From assembly GCA_003952965.2 (NCBI GenBank), contig CM025856.1, forward strand, positions 10,130,458-10,194,457: a stretch of 64,000 bases of DNA, read 5' to 3'. The notes under the pieces are model-generated. The model ran no database searches. It had not been told where the DNA came from and saw nothing but the letters and a program-made list of their open reading frames with translations. This document shows positions 10,905 through 22,338 of this stretch, piece by piece. How positions within the stretch are numbered: the first letter of the stretch is position 1; each line of letters begins with the position of its first letter. A program made the translations under genes and the position numbers. This DNA is from Morella rubra (lineage: Eukaryota > Streptophyta > Magnoliopsida > Fagales > Myricaceae).

Positions 10905-11355
10905 AGATGAGAATTTTATTCGGTGGAAATCAAAAATTTCAGTTCCTGTTCCAGTACCGGTTCCAACCTATTCCAGTACCAGAACTGAAATCCATTTTAG
11001 AGAAATTACGAAACCAGAATTGAAACCAGAAATTCCAGCGGAAATGCCGGAATTTCTGGTTCCGAAATTCTTTTTTTAAAAAAAATAAGCCCTGGTTCAT
11101 AAAAGACAAAATGCGATGACCTGGGTCAAACAGCCCAGGTCACGCGTGAATGAATGGAGTTAGAACTCCTTCATTCTAACTAAGCAAAAGTTTAGAAGAA
11201 AACAAAGAACATCAAGCAAAAAAAAAATGGCATTTGAAAATGGGCCTTCCAAAATATCCCCCCCCCCCTCCCCCCCATTGCCCACCGTCGCCATCCCAGC
11301 CCCCCATCCTCCCTGATGCTGCCTCCCGAAATCTATCTCTCTCAACTGTCTCCCT

Positions 11356-11401
<46 letters not shown>

Positions 11402-11903
11402 AAGGGCAAGACAAATCTTTCAAAGCTTCTTAGAAAATTTGCGTAACAAAATCAAATGCTAATCTTGCTTCAAATGGAGATTTGAATACTGCGCTCTTCT
11501 CAAGGTAAGACTGATGATTTTTTGAGTATCTTTGCCTAGCTGAGAGAATGAACGAAATGGAAGAAAGTTTTGAATCTAATGGTTACTCTTCTATATTCGT
11601 TTTCTAAAATCAAACAGAGAGTTGATCATTGTGAAGTAGATTTGTTGCCTGGTGTTGTATATTGCAGATCAATGCGGAATGAGTGTTTTTAACATTGGAA
11701 ATGTGCTCGCGTCTGATTTTGCTAAGCTCTCTCTCTCTCTCTTTCTCTCCCTCTAAGGAACCGGAATTTTCGGATTCCAATTCCGAAAATTCCGGTTCCC
11801 TTCCGAAAAATTCCGGAATGGAACCAGAATTAAAACGTTCGTTCCGATGGGTATCGGAACCGGAATGGGCCATTTCGGTTCCATCCGTTCTGGTACTCAC
11901 CTT
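10905..11903. mobile_element. Ac-like non-autonomous hAT element, copy A
   Basis: The ends and subterminal parts match the element at 36515-38183. The left end has GAGAATTTTATTCGGTGGAAA. The right end has CCATCCGTTC(T/C)GGTACTCACCTTT. Both contain dense AACCGGAATTCCGG-like inverted motifs near the ends, reminiscent of the subterminal repeats of Ac. An 18-bp perfect inverted repeat with a 7-base loop lies at 11757-11799. The middle holds a poly(C) run (11260) and a (CT)n microsatellite (about 11360-11393). There is no transposase. No clear 8-bp target duplication was found. Confidence 0.65.
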
Positions 11904-13384
11904 TAAAAGAACAAAAAGAACACATGAGGCCGATAATAGAAATAATGGATTTCACTTGAGAGTGTTTTATTAGTTAATTTGTCCTATTAGTTAGCACAAT
12001 AAGGCATTTGACTTGAGAGTGTTGTATTAGTTAATTTGTCCTAGTTCTAGTTTAAAAATAATGGATTAATGACCTTGAGAAAAGACAAAATATTTATCCT
12101 TCACTTGAAAAGAATCCCAATATGGTACAAATTTAGCATTTGCTTCAAAGATGGGGGTGTTAACACTCTGTTTTTCTATGCAAGTCTCAAATCACAACCA
12201 ACCAACAAATTTGACATTACTAAAATTGAAATCTAAACAAAATAAAGCACTGGTCTAAGAGGTCTTAATTTTCTTGATGTGAATCAAATAGCATGTGAAG
12301 TGAAGTCTGGAAAGGAGAATTCATAAATCAATTTTGGGAAAATGCACAAACAAATGTATTATTATTCAATGAATAATTAAGTACAACCATTGTCTATTTA
12401 TACTCGAATTGGCTTTGACTTATGCTAGACTACTTTATTTAACATTTTATCAAACACTTAATGTGCTGCAAAAGTCTAAAGACATATGGCAACAATCTAT
12501 TATAACTTTATAACCTTAAAGACAAGGAGAAGAGCTGGGGAAAAAAATGGTTTTCATCTTCTCTCTCTCCCTCTTACACAACAATATAATTCTGTAGTTT
12601 CTCAATTTTTTCCTCATAGATTGTTTCTTGACAATGAGAGACATAGTTTCATGTTTCAATGAAAATGGAATAAATGTCTCGCATCCTTCATGTTCTAGTT
12701 ATTTGAACATAGCTTGTATCAAACCAGGCTTAACCCCTTCAATCCAGAACTCAGTCCCTTGTGTTTACAAGATCACTCTGTCAACCCAAAAGCAAATCTT
12801 AATCATAGTCACTTGGTGCAAGAACCATTCTTTTCAAGGCCTAAGCTTATGCTTAGGTGATGACCCATGAACACCACCCTCCAAACTTAATACCAACTCA
12901 CGATAATTCAGGAAGAAGAAAGGGGAGCAAAATGATGGAATCCAATAATTTAAGCATTGAAGTGTTTTGGCGCAAGACCGCTAATTTAAGCATCAAAGTC
13001 TTCTGGCACAAGACCTGAGAAATTCATTCTCTTCTCCTTTAGAAATTCATTGGGAAGTAAAAGACGACTGAAGCCGATGAAAACGAGGATAATGAGGAGA
13101 AAGAAGAAGCACAAGGTTGCAAAAAAGATGAGATGGCTTAGTTCAGTGCCATGTGGAGCTCAAGCTGATTTGGCATATGCTGCCGTTAAGAAGAGAGACA
13201 GAAGGGTGATTTTGTCAAAAATAGAAAAGTGAAGGATTATAATCTTGAAATTTGAAACTGAAGGACTAATACGTAAAAGTGACAAAAACCTAAGGATTGA
13301 AATGCCAATTTTTTTTAATAAAATACCTCAAAACACCAGTCTGAAAAAATAACTACAGAAGGTAAACTATCTAACGGAATAAAA
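11904..13384. other. no gene recognised
   Basis: AT-rich DNA with a short tandem repeat of ACTTGAGAGTGTT(T/G)TATTAGTTAA at about 11953-12045. A few basic-residue frames (for example 13050-13232) lack any family motif. Confidence 0.5.
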
Positions 13385-14560
13385 CAATGCTTGCACTCCA
13401 CTGCAACCTAGTGCGCCAAGCGGTGAGCTATTTTATTGCACTTCCCGGGGGACCAATCTAAACTGCAATTGGAATGCTTAGAAAGCAAGAGCCGAATCTT
13501 AAGAATTGCCTCAACAATAGGGCCATCGGTCACCAACTCCTACTGGTTGACCATCTGATAGGCGATAAAAGAATCTCATTCTATGATAATCCTCTCATCA
13601 AGAGAAGAAGGGTTTGTAAGACAGGCCAATAAGATTGCTAAAAGCTCTACCAACAAAAGGGTAGATGAAAGGATACTATCTGTCCAGACAGAGATAATAT
13701 GCCCCGAGGAGTCTCTGCAAATCACTGTGATGAAGGATTGGCCATCTCTGCAAGCAGCATCACAATTGAAATTCCAAGGAGAAGGTGGAGGAGGAGTCCA
13801 TCGCTGGGGTCCTCGAGAATCGGACTCCTTCTTAGCGTGTAGATCATAGCATGAATATTCGGGGGAATAGCCATATGCAACTCTTGATTTCGATGAAGCC
13901 AAATTGTATCAGAAAGAATAGAAGCAAAGAGGGTAAAGGCATAACCTAATGACTTTGTAGACCAAGCTGGATTTCTTACTGAATAAATATATTAACTTAA
14001 TCCTCAATAGTAGAGGAGTTGAAAGCCTCTGTATTAAAGGGCCAATATGACTCCCTCTAAAGTACTTTAGCAAAATGATAGTGAATAAACAGATGCTATA
14101 TGGTTTCTAGGTGTTCATGGTAAAGCGAACACAGAAAAAGGGGAAGGATCCTCCTATGAATAAAATGCAGCCGAGTTTTCACATTCAAACCTTTAGTCCC
14201 CATTTTCCATATTAGGAGGTTGAGCCGAGCTTGTATTTTAAGAGACCAAAGTTCTTTCCAATGAATATGATTACTACCCCTTGAACTTTGGAATCTACCA
14301 CCTTGATCCTCCAAATATGCTGATTTTACTATAAAACAAACCAATATGGTCCGGTTTCCATAGTACCACATCATCACCAAGTAACTTAGGGTGTTCATGC
14401 AAATGTTGTTAGCATATACATTATTCCACGGGTGTGGAAAAAGGAATTCATTAAAATCATAACAAAAATCTAGCTCCAGAAAGGTGCAATGAATTTTTAC
14501 CAGGCTTATCCTACACTCACCTAAATCGAAAGCCATACTAAGTTTTTGTTTACCTCTTCA
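13385..14560 (-). mobile_element. LINE (L1-type) 3' remnant
   Basis: Two degenerate minus-strand blocks occur in the order of a plant LINE ORF2 end. The first (about 14330-14096) resembles the reverse-transcriptase zinc-binding domain: WKELWSLKIQARLNLLIWK, then RRILP and CSLYHEHLETI. The second (about 13830-13385) resembles an RNase H domain: WTPPPPSPWNFNCDAACRDG, then ICRDSSGHII, then SFIAYQMVNQ, ending in WSPGKCNKIAHRLAH. Stops and frameshifts separate the blocks. The endonuclease and RT parts are absent. Alternatively this is a domesticated RNase H-like gene fragment, but the zinc-binding block argues for a LINE. Confidence 0.7.
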
Positions 14561-14638
14561 AATATTTCAATGTCGAGATGACAATGGGAAGTATCTAAGT
14601 TTCATTCCTACAAGAGAAGGTTGACCATGTGTACCTTT

Positions 14639-14656
14639 CACTACAAGAAATTTGGT
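14639..14656 (+). mobile_element. CACTA-type transposon terminus
   Basis: CACTACAAGAAAT at 14639 matches the conserved end of plant En/Spm (CACTA) transposons. A weak counterpart may lie near 16342-16365, where the minus strand reads CACGCATAACAAGAAATCA, but the CACTA core is damaged there. No transposase is present. The 3-bp flanks do not prove a pair. Confidence 0.4.
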
Positions 14657-15826
14657 CTCTGCCCACTGTAGTAGTCCTAGCATAAAGCATTCAAAATCAT
14701 TAAAGAAGGCATTTAGCCACGGCTTTTCATCATGGAGTGGTTGTGGTTGCTGTTTCACCAAAGATGTAACCCGACAACTGTGGCTCGTTGTTGTTGATGC
14801 AGTGCCTATCTCATCGAGAGATATAACCCACTTCCGTTGAGGTTTTGCAGAGTGGGTGGTCTTCGTTGCTTTGTCGTCCACCTCTGGCGTCTCATCGAGT
14901 AACCGAGTCTTCCTCGATGATTTTTTACCACTAGTAAAAGGGTTCTCTCGACGGTGGATCGCGGTCCATATTCGTAGCAGCTGACCACATCACATGGTGG
15001 AGAAAGCCTAGTCCCAACAATTCAACAATGAGCATAAGACTTTAGATGTAGTACAGTTGAAATAAAAAATACCTGCACATATAAAAATCACAATATACCG
15101 TAGCCACCCTTCAAAGTCTAGTTAAAAATAGAACATCTGTCTCAGATGATATAGATATCAAGCTTCTTTAACCTTGAATTATTATAAATTGTAAGCTAAA
15201 GCAGAGCTTAGCTGATACAAAGAAAAGGCTTAAGAACAAAGACAACAACAAGAAGATGCAGAAAGGCTTTGTGAATGTATTCATAAATTTGTATTGAATG
15301 TAAAAGTAAATTTGTATAAGCTACTCTATTAGTATATGAACAACTACAATGTTTATTTTTTTGTTTTTGCTCTTCTTTCCAAGGTGCTCAGAAAGTTCAT
15401 TTTAATTTTCGTTTACATGTACAAATTTGCATATAGGTTCACGAAATTGCAGAAATATTGTGAATTACCTAAACATTCACATTATGGCTTATCAAGAGTT
15501 CAGAAAATTAGTTACTCTTCTTAGATATATTGCCACAAAAATAGAAAAGCAACCAGAGCAACCCATATTTTCTTTGAAAAAGTTACTTCTCACTACTCCA
15601 ATCACATACAACATCTATATAGCTACTTCACTGGTTACAATATTTTACATTCAACATGGAAGATATAAATATCCTCAACGAATTGTGAATTAGCCCAATA
15701 TTGACTATTGATACTCGCCAGGAAAACTCTTTAGTCTGTCAACCACACCACCACTACGTACTACCACTTCAAGTGCTCCCAAACTTAATAACCTTTGCAA
15801 CTCACAGGTTACACACCATGTGTTCT
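14657..15826. other. no gene recognised
   Basis: Probably the interior of a CACTA-like non-autonomous element. Frames such as 14567-14881 (minus) have no family motif. Confidence 0.4.
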
Positions 15827-16030
15827 GTGACATACTCGATTCATTGCTAGTACCACTATTTGTGACATGTCCAATTTGTCGATGGTGCTAATGATAACAA
15901 CTATCATTATTGGTCACTAAAATGACTTTAGTGACATACTCTATGCGTCACTAGTGCCACTATTTGCGACATGTCCAATTCGTTGGTGCTGCTAGCTATA
16001 ATAGCTATCATTTTTTGTCACTGAAATGGA
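15827..16030 (+). repeat. tandem repeat, two 104-bp units
   Basis: Units start at 15827 and 15931 with GTGACATACTC. They share CACTA(T)TTG(T/C)GACATGTCCAATT, GGTGCT, CTATCATT and (G)GTCACT(A/G)AAATG. GTCACTA and GCGACCA motifs continue to 16340, as in subterminal regions of CACTA elements. Confidence 0.75.
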
Positions 16031-16684
16031 ATTTAGCGATGTAATCTATTTGTTGTTAGTCCTAGCTTGGGCGACCAAGTTATTAGTTGTTATGTGGTCA
16101 TGTCTAGCGACCACTACGGATGAATTGGTAGGCCCTCTATTGAGGAAGTTGGTTAAATTTCAGCAACGATATACTTTGTTGCTATATGTAATGAACAATG
16201 ACAAAGTATTTTTCTTTTCACTAAAAGCCTTTACCGACGCTTTAGTTGCAACCATTGAGAGACGGTCTTAAATGATCACTACAGCATTTTGGCTACCAAA
16301 TTCTAACTCTTTACTAACGATATGGTCGGTCACAAAAACATTGATTTCTTGTTATGCGTGTTATTAATAAGTTTTTTCAATATCACTTGCCTAAAAAACT
16401 TTCACTCGTAGATGTTAAATCAATACTATATATCTTCAAAATTTAAGCTTACAAGAAAAAACATTCAGGCTATATTTGGACGCTAGGTTGAATTTTAACT
16501 TTAATTTCAAATTCAAACTTTATGAAATAAGATCTAACACAGGGTTGAGTCTCCAGATTGGATTTAGATAGACAAGTTCCAGATTTCGTTTTACCACTTT
16601 TTATTAATTAATATTCTTCCTCGGATAGTTGTTTAATATACAAGAAAAGAAAAACCAATGGAAAAGGTGGTATATACCGCTGAG
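16031..16684. other. no gene recognised
   Basis: GCGACCA/GTCACTA-rich sequence up to about 16365, then AT-rich DNA. The 81-codon frame at 16026-16271 lies in this repeat-like stretch and shows no family motif. Confidence 0.45.
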
Positions 16685-16870
16685 TGTAGGTGTCAGTTAT
16701 GGCCAAAACCGGCACCTACACCAGGATAGGCTGGTTTTCAAATATTGGCCACCTCCACCGCCACCGTTAAGAGCAATAACCAGCCCTTAGTGGTGGCGGT
16801 TCCCTGTTAATATGCATTTATATTGAGCTTTTTTTTAGCATTTTACGCACTTGCCTAGTGTATTTTTTTT
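16685..16870 (-). repeat. dispersed repeat family, copy 2
   Basis: Reverse-complement relative of 3540-3765, with the shared blocks listed there. It contains GGTGGCGG-rich inverted stretches at its left side (GTGTAGGTGTCAG ... GGTGGCGGTTCC). Confidence 0.6.
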
Positions 16871-17229
16871 TCTTTTTTCTTTTGGTCTATTAATCACATA
16901 TCAATAAAATCTAAACTATGAAATCCAAAATTAGAGAACATCCTAAAAGATAAGATGACAATCTAAAGTCTAAACTAATAAAATCCAAAATCAATAAACT
17001 TAAAGAACATCACAACAAAATAAGAATCTAAAGTCTAATGCAATCTAGCATGAGTTTTTTGACATGTGACATAAATATTGTCAAAAAAATTAATGGTAAA
17101 TTGATAAAAGAATGTTTCACCAAAGTAGGAAAAAAAAATCAAAACCAATGACGTTAAAAATTAGAAAACCTAAAGAAATTTTGCCACAAGAACAAAATAT
17201 ATAAATAAGAGATCTTAAGTGGTTGGCTT
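16871..17229. other. no gene recognised
   Basis: AT-rich flank of the copia element with local repeats of (T)AAAATC(C/T)AAA and CTAAAGTCTAA (16907-17040). Confidence 0.5.
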
Positions 17230-18381
17230 CGTTAGTTCCTAAGGTTAGAATGTTAGCTTTGTTCCGTGACATGTATGTTGTAAAGAAACGGTGTCTTGGA
17301 TGTGGTTGATCAAGAAAATGTGCTTCAGTTGAAAGGGTTTAGAAGTGAAGAAATCTAGAAATTACAGAATTGTTAAAGTGGTTAAGTGTTGTTTGGACTA
17401 GCTTGAGGTGAGATTGAAGAAATCACATTGTAATTTAGAGCTAGATTGAGGCTCAAGCCCAAACACGGTAAAATAATAAGTGATTTATAGCGTTCATTTA
17501 TCCAGCCATATAAAAGGGACTTTTATTTAGCTGGACGTCATACCTTCGACAAAAATAGAACAGAGAGATCTAAAACTTATCGAAGGCTTTTTTAGAGAGA
17601 TTTGAGAAGATGATGTTCTTGAAGACTTGAAGAATCCAGATTTTTATGGTCTTCCATCTTATGCTGAAAAAGAAATCAATCATCACCATAAAATCCTACC
17701 ATGGCAGTGGGTAAACATTGAAGTTCCAGTGTTTGTAAGATTGAAGTTTTTATCGTCCTAAAGCAAGTTGCTTTGATCAAGATTCATTGAAATGAGAGAG
17801 AAATTCAGAGGTTCTGATTCTACCGCTTGGCGCAGGTTCAAGTGTGTCGTTCGAATTCCTTCATTCGGGGCTTGATAGATAGCAAAAGTTTTGTGGTAAA
17901 CAAAGTCACCGACTGTAAGTGTTTCTCTCATTTAGTGCATTGGTTAACCGGCGATGAGCCCGGAGTGGATTTTTCCCTTTTGAAGGAGTTCTTCAAAGGG
18001 TTTTCTACTTCGTAAACAATCTCTTGTGTTTGTGTGATTGTTTGTGTTCAATTCCTCTCATATTTGCTTGTTCATTGATTAGCTTTTAATAATTTTAGAA
18101 TCTTGGTAGGTTTCTTGTGAATCTTGATTCAAAAGATTAAATCAAGATTATTTTGCACACCTAGTGTTTATGGTAAAGTCTAGGTGATCTTAAAATTGTT
18201 TAAATTGATTAAATAAAGTGATTTCTATCATTGCTTAGTGTTGTTTGATATTTTCCATATCTGTACAGGTTTAATTTATTTTTTGAACTAAGATTTGTAT
18301 AAGGTTTTCCACATTAAGTTGTAATAGGTTGTGCTAGAATTTTTAACTTACCATTCACCCCCTAGTAAATTGTGTCCTACA
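17230..18381 (+). repeat. 5' LTR of the copia element
   Basis: It begins CGTTAGTTCC (the 3' LTR has TGTTAGTTCC, so the first base has mutated) and ends in CCTACA before the primer site. CATATAAAAGGGACTTTTA (17503-17521) is a likely TATA element for transcription of the retroelement. It lacks the (AG)n run and a short CT-rich/TAAGTTTAG insertion near the end that are present in the 3' LTR. Confidence 0.9.
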
Positions 18382-18383
18382 TG

Positions 18384-18395
18384 TGGTATCAGAGC
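18384..18395 (+). other. tRNA-iMet primer binding site
   Basis: TGGTATCAGAGC lies two bases after the 5' LTR end, in the standard place and with the standard plant sequence for minus-strand priming. Confidence 0.9.
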
Positions 18396-18427
18396 CATAC
18401 TTCGCTCCTTGACCTGTTTATTCCTAG

Positions 18428-19085
18428 ATGGAGAAGTGTCAATCATTCTCAGTGCCTCCATATTTTAATGGAAGCAACTATTTTGTATTGAAAGGTTCGA
18501 ATTAGAGCCTTTTTGAAGTCAATGGATGAAAGAGTGGAATTCTTGTGAGAAAGGTTGGATAAGAGCTACAGTTTCTCTTGAGGGAGAAACTAAACCAAAA
18601 GAAATGTCCTCTTGGTCCAAGGAAAAGTTGAATGAGTGTAACTGGAATAGTAGAGGTGTTCATGCCATCCTTATGTCTATATCACCCGATGAGTTCAAGA
18701 GAGTCTCCATGTGTGAGACGGCTAAAGAAGCATGGGATATTCTAGAAACAACTCATGAGAGAACAAAAATTGTTAAGACTTCTAAACTTCAAATGTTAAC
18801 TACTAAGTTTGAAGAAATTAAAATGAAAGAGGATGAAACTTTTAATGAGTTATACGGTAAATTGAATGATATTGTGAACTCTAGCTTTTGTCTGGGAGAA
18901 AAAAATACCCAAGACAAGGGTTGTTAGAAAAGTTACGAGGTCTCTACCCGAGAGGTTTAGATCAAAAGTGATTGCCATAGAGGAAAGCAAGAATATTGAT
19001 CAAGTTAAAATAGAAGAGTTGGTAGGTTCTCTACAAACTTATGAACTCACTCTTCCTTTGAGTAAAAATAACAAATCTATTGCTT
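18428..19085 (+). pseudogene. copia Gag remnant (UBN2-type)
   Basis: A start at 18428 opens MEKCQSFSVPPYFNGSNYFV, typical of the Gag N-terminus in this group. The frame is broken within 80 codons, and the main open part is 18526-18927. It carries EWNSCEKGWIRATV, then AKEAWDILETTHERTKIVK, then FEEIKMKEDETFNELYGKLN, a clear UBN2 domain. A frameshift at the A-run near 18899 leads into SLPERFRSKVIAIEESKNI and VEELVGSLQTYE-like sequence to about 19085. The zinc knuckle is lost where the captured sequence begins. Confidence 0.85.
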
Positions 19086-19104
19086 GAAAATATATTAGTG
19101 AGGA

Positions 19105-20273
19105 TTATAAGGTAGGTTCTGTAACCTTTGGTAATGCTGGTAAAGCATCAGTAGCAGCAACTGCTGCAGCATCTTCCGTAGCTGTAGTAGCATCAGCAAC
19201 TTTTTCGTGACTTAGATGTTGTTTTATCCAAGCAATATCCTTACCAAGAGAATCTAAAGTGGACCTTTGTTGTTGATACTCAAAACGAAGAGTAAGACAA
19301 TCAACTCTGTTAAGCTAAGATTCAGCTTTTATGAGAGCAATATCAGCCATTATACTAGAAGACCGCTCAATTAAAATGTTTATTCTATCCATTAGAAAAG
19401 CAAGGTTAGGTAAGGATGAGGTAGAAGTGGAACAAGAATGAGGTTCGACAGGAGTAAAATTAGATTGATTCTTCTTATGAGATTTGCACTGAGTTAAGGT
19501 TATCAATCAAATCTTTGTATCTGCTTGTATCATTGGTTCAGAAGAACGAAAAGGAAGATTCCTAGATGTGACTATCTTTTGAATCAAACACCCAAAAGGT
19601 AACTAATAGTCTTTAATCATAAGAGCACAGTAAATTTTGATAAAGTGTTTACAAATATGTGTTGCAATATCTATGGAATCACCATAAAAGAAGGCATATA
19701 AGAATTTAACACGTGTTAAAGAAGGCTTAGACATATGAGATGATGAGAGAATATTAGTACTCAATATTCGACTAGCCATCATATAGTCAAGGTTAAATTG
19801 ATATGCATAAAACGCTTTTCCAAAATAGGATATATGTTTCTTAACTAAGAAACTAGCCATTGTATCCAATGGAAGACACGTAGTAGCTGAATAGGGATAA
19901 ATAGGAGAAGATATTCTTGGAATACCAACAATGCTTGCAATCAAATCTGGGGTTATCCTTAAATATTCTCCTCAAATAAAAATAGAGAAAGTATTTTTAT
20001 CAGCTATGGAATTGATATTTGATAGAATTCTTTAACAAGTAACTCTAATGGGGGAGTTAAATTGTTTAAGAGATTTTTTCAATTTCGTGAAAGAAAGAGA
20101 GTTGGAATAGAAGTCTGAGAAAGCTCTTATAGAGAAATTTCTCTTTCTAGACGAACAACTCTAGGAGAGATCCTAGAAGTAAACATTTTTTATGCATTTG
20201 CATCACAAAAAATAGTATAATCAAAAGATAGAACACGTTTAGTTTTCTTGTGAGCTTAACGCTTAAAAGTCAT
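19105..20273 (-). pseudogene. captured ORF, inverted copy 1 (plant transposon-protein-like)
   Basis: Read on the minus strand from about 20273, frames encode a protein unrelated to copia Gag or Pol: LVKEFYQISIP, then ISSPIYPYSATTCLPLDTMA, then STNILSSSHMSKPSLTRVKF followed by LYAFFYGDSIDIATHICKHF, then LAFLMDRINILIERSSSIMA, and a low-complexity Ala/Thr tail. The ILSSSHMS... then GDSIDIATHI pattern resembles the plant 'putative transposon protein' domain (PF20167 as I recall it), found in many plant repeat-borne ORFs. Several stops and frameshifts break it. It lies antisense to the retrotransposon. Its assignment is by pattern only. Confidence 0.55.
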
Positions 20274-21067
20274 CTGAAAGAAGAAAGAAAAAATGTACAA
20301 GTTAGATACTTAGAGAATAAAATGTATATCTATTTTTATGAGTTCAGAATGCACAAAATCTGAAAAACATAAAAGAGAAAATGTTTCATGAAGATATTCA
20401 CATTTATAATGTTTGTTTCACAGCATTTATGGTTAAACATAAAGGAACAAATTCTGTAAACAACTTTGACTTAAATTTTAGAATACCCAAAAATGAATAT
20501 ATAACAATAATTTAAGTGACTAAACATATTTCAAAATAAGATGCCATAGAACAGAGCCGTTTCACAGTGTTCAACCAATAAGGATGAATTTTGAAAGAAA
20601 ATGTAGTTTATTAGAAACAAAATGTAATATGATGAAAATGTGCTAAATATGTTTAGAAATACTCAAAACATAAAAGCCCTATTAATATATCACAGATTGA
20701 AGCCAAAATCAAACTCATGTTGAAAAACTCCAAATATGAACACTAGATTTCAAAAAATGATTAAAGGATTGATTGATGAGTTTAAACTAAGTACATTCAA
20801 TACAGAACCTAATAAAACATCATAAGAAACCTAAAGAAAACTGATTCAAAACAAAGCAACCTCATTTTGACAGATTTGAAAAGAAAAAAAAAATCAAAGA
20901 ACACCGAACCTTGACATTTAACGAAAACAACGTAATAGTTGAAATAAAAGAGAAGATCTAACCATGAAATAGAATGCGATGAGAGGTAGAGCAAAGGCCA
21001 ATGGATTTCAAAACGTTTCTCATTTTTCTCTCAGTTTAACCCATATCTTCCTTCTTAATCTTATATC
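20274..21067. other. unassigned spacer inside the copia element
   Basis: AT-rich sequence between captured copy 1 and the integrase remnant. It may be upstream sequence of the captured ORF carried along with it. It would form the larger part of the loop between the inverted copies. Confidence 0.4.
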
Positions 21068-21836
21068 ACTACCTTCCACTCAAAGACTCCATATGAAATA
21101 TGGAAAGATAAGAAACCTAATCTTAAGTACTTTAAAGTCTTTGGAAGTAAGTGTTTTATTCTTAGAGATAGAGAACAACTTGCTAAATTCGATTCAAGGA
21201 GTGATAAAGGAATATTTCTAGGCTATTCTTCCACAAGTAGAGTTTATCGTGTGTTTAATCTTAGAACTCGCGTGATTATGGAATCCATAAATGTTGTAAT
21301 AGATTATGCTTTTTCTAATGTTGTTATATTTGATACATCTGAATTTTTGATTGATAAAGATGATGATATTCCAAATCATGAACCTTAAGTTTCATCTACT
21401 TTAGATTCATCTCCTAGTAAGGTCTCATCTCCTACGCAAGAACCATCATCTAGAGTCAAATTACATCATCCCTTAGACGATGTAATTGGAGATGGGAGAG
21501 AGGGAATGAGACTCCATAAAAGAGTCTTAAATCATTTGACTTTCTCATGCTATGCTTTATTAACCGAACCAAAGAAAGTTGAAGAAGCTCTTCAAGATGT
21601 TAATTGGGTAAATGCAATGCATGAAGAGTTAAACTAGTTCGTTAGAAATGATTTTTGGTATCTTGTACCTAGACCAAAGGATGTCAATATTATTGATACA
21701 AAATGGATCTTTAAAAATAAATCGAATCAAAACGGTGTAGTTGTTTCGTAACAAAGCTAGACTTGTTGCACAAGGGTAGAGTCAAGTTGAAGGAATAGAT
21801 TTTGATGAAACGTTTGCACCAGTTGCAAGACTTGAG
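21068..21836 (+). pseudogene. copia integrase C-terminal and RT N-terminal remnant
   Basis: From 21068 the frame reads TTFHSKTPYEIWKDKKPNLK, then FKVFGSKCFILRDREQLAKF and FLGYSSTSRVYRVFN, the end of a copia integrase. After a TAA at 21386 the same frame continues with NWVNAMHEELN, then NDFWYLVPRPKDVNIIDTKW and IFKNKSNQNG, the start of RVT_2. Further stops follow (TAG after EELN). The RT ends abruptly at about 21836, after a shifted-frame match to the PVARLE region, where it joins captured copy 2. No catalytic aspartate region remains. Confidence 0.85.
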
Positions 21837-22338
21837 AACCAATATTCTCTCATCATCTCATATGTCTAAGCTTTCATTAGCACATGTTAAATTCTTCTAT
21901 GCCTTCTTTCATGGTGCTTCCATAGATATTGCAACACATATTTGTGAACACTTTATCAAAATTTATCGTGCTCTTATGGTTAAAGACTATCAGTTACTTG
22001 ACCTTGCTTTTCTAATGGATAGAATGAATATTTTAATTGAGCAGTCTTCTAGTATGATGACTGATATTGCTCTCACAAAAGCCGAATCTCAACTTAACAG
22101 AGCTAATTGTCTTACTCTTCATTCTGAGTCTCAACAACAAAGGTCCACTTTAGATTCTCTTGGTAAGGATGTTGCTTGGATATAACATTATCTAAGTCAC
22201 GAAAAGCCTGCTGATGCTGATGATGGAAGGTGTTGCAGCAGCTACTACTCCTGATGCTTCTACCTCCATGGTTGGACATGGCGTTGCTGTAGATGATGAT
22301 GATGAAGATGATCTTTTAGATGATATGGATGGCTGACC
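21837..22338 (+). pseudogene. captured ORF, direct copy 2 (3' half)
   Basis: A frame from 21837 encodes TNILSSSHMSKLSLAHVKFF, then YAFFHGASIDIATHICEHFI, then LAFLMDRMNILIEQSSSMM and QQQRSTLDSLGKDVAWI, stopping at 22183. A shifted frame ends in an acidic tail (VDDDDEDDLLDDMDG, stop near 22338). It is the second copy of the ORF seen inverted at 19105-20273, but starts in mid-protein. It lacks about 190 bp that copy 1 has between KDY and LAFLMDR. The junction with RT is direct. Confidence 0.6.

Noticed and set aside
14567..14881. 104-residue minus-strand frame
   Set aside because: It spans the CACTA-like terminus at 14639 and so is not a coherent gene.
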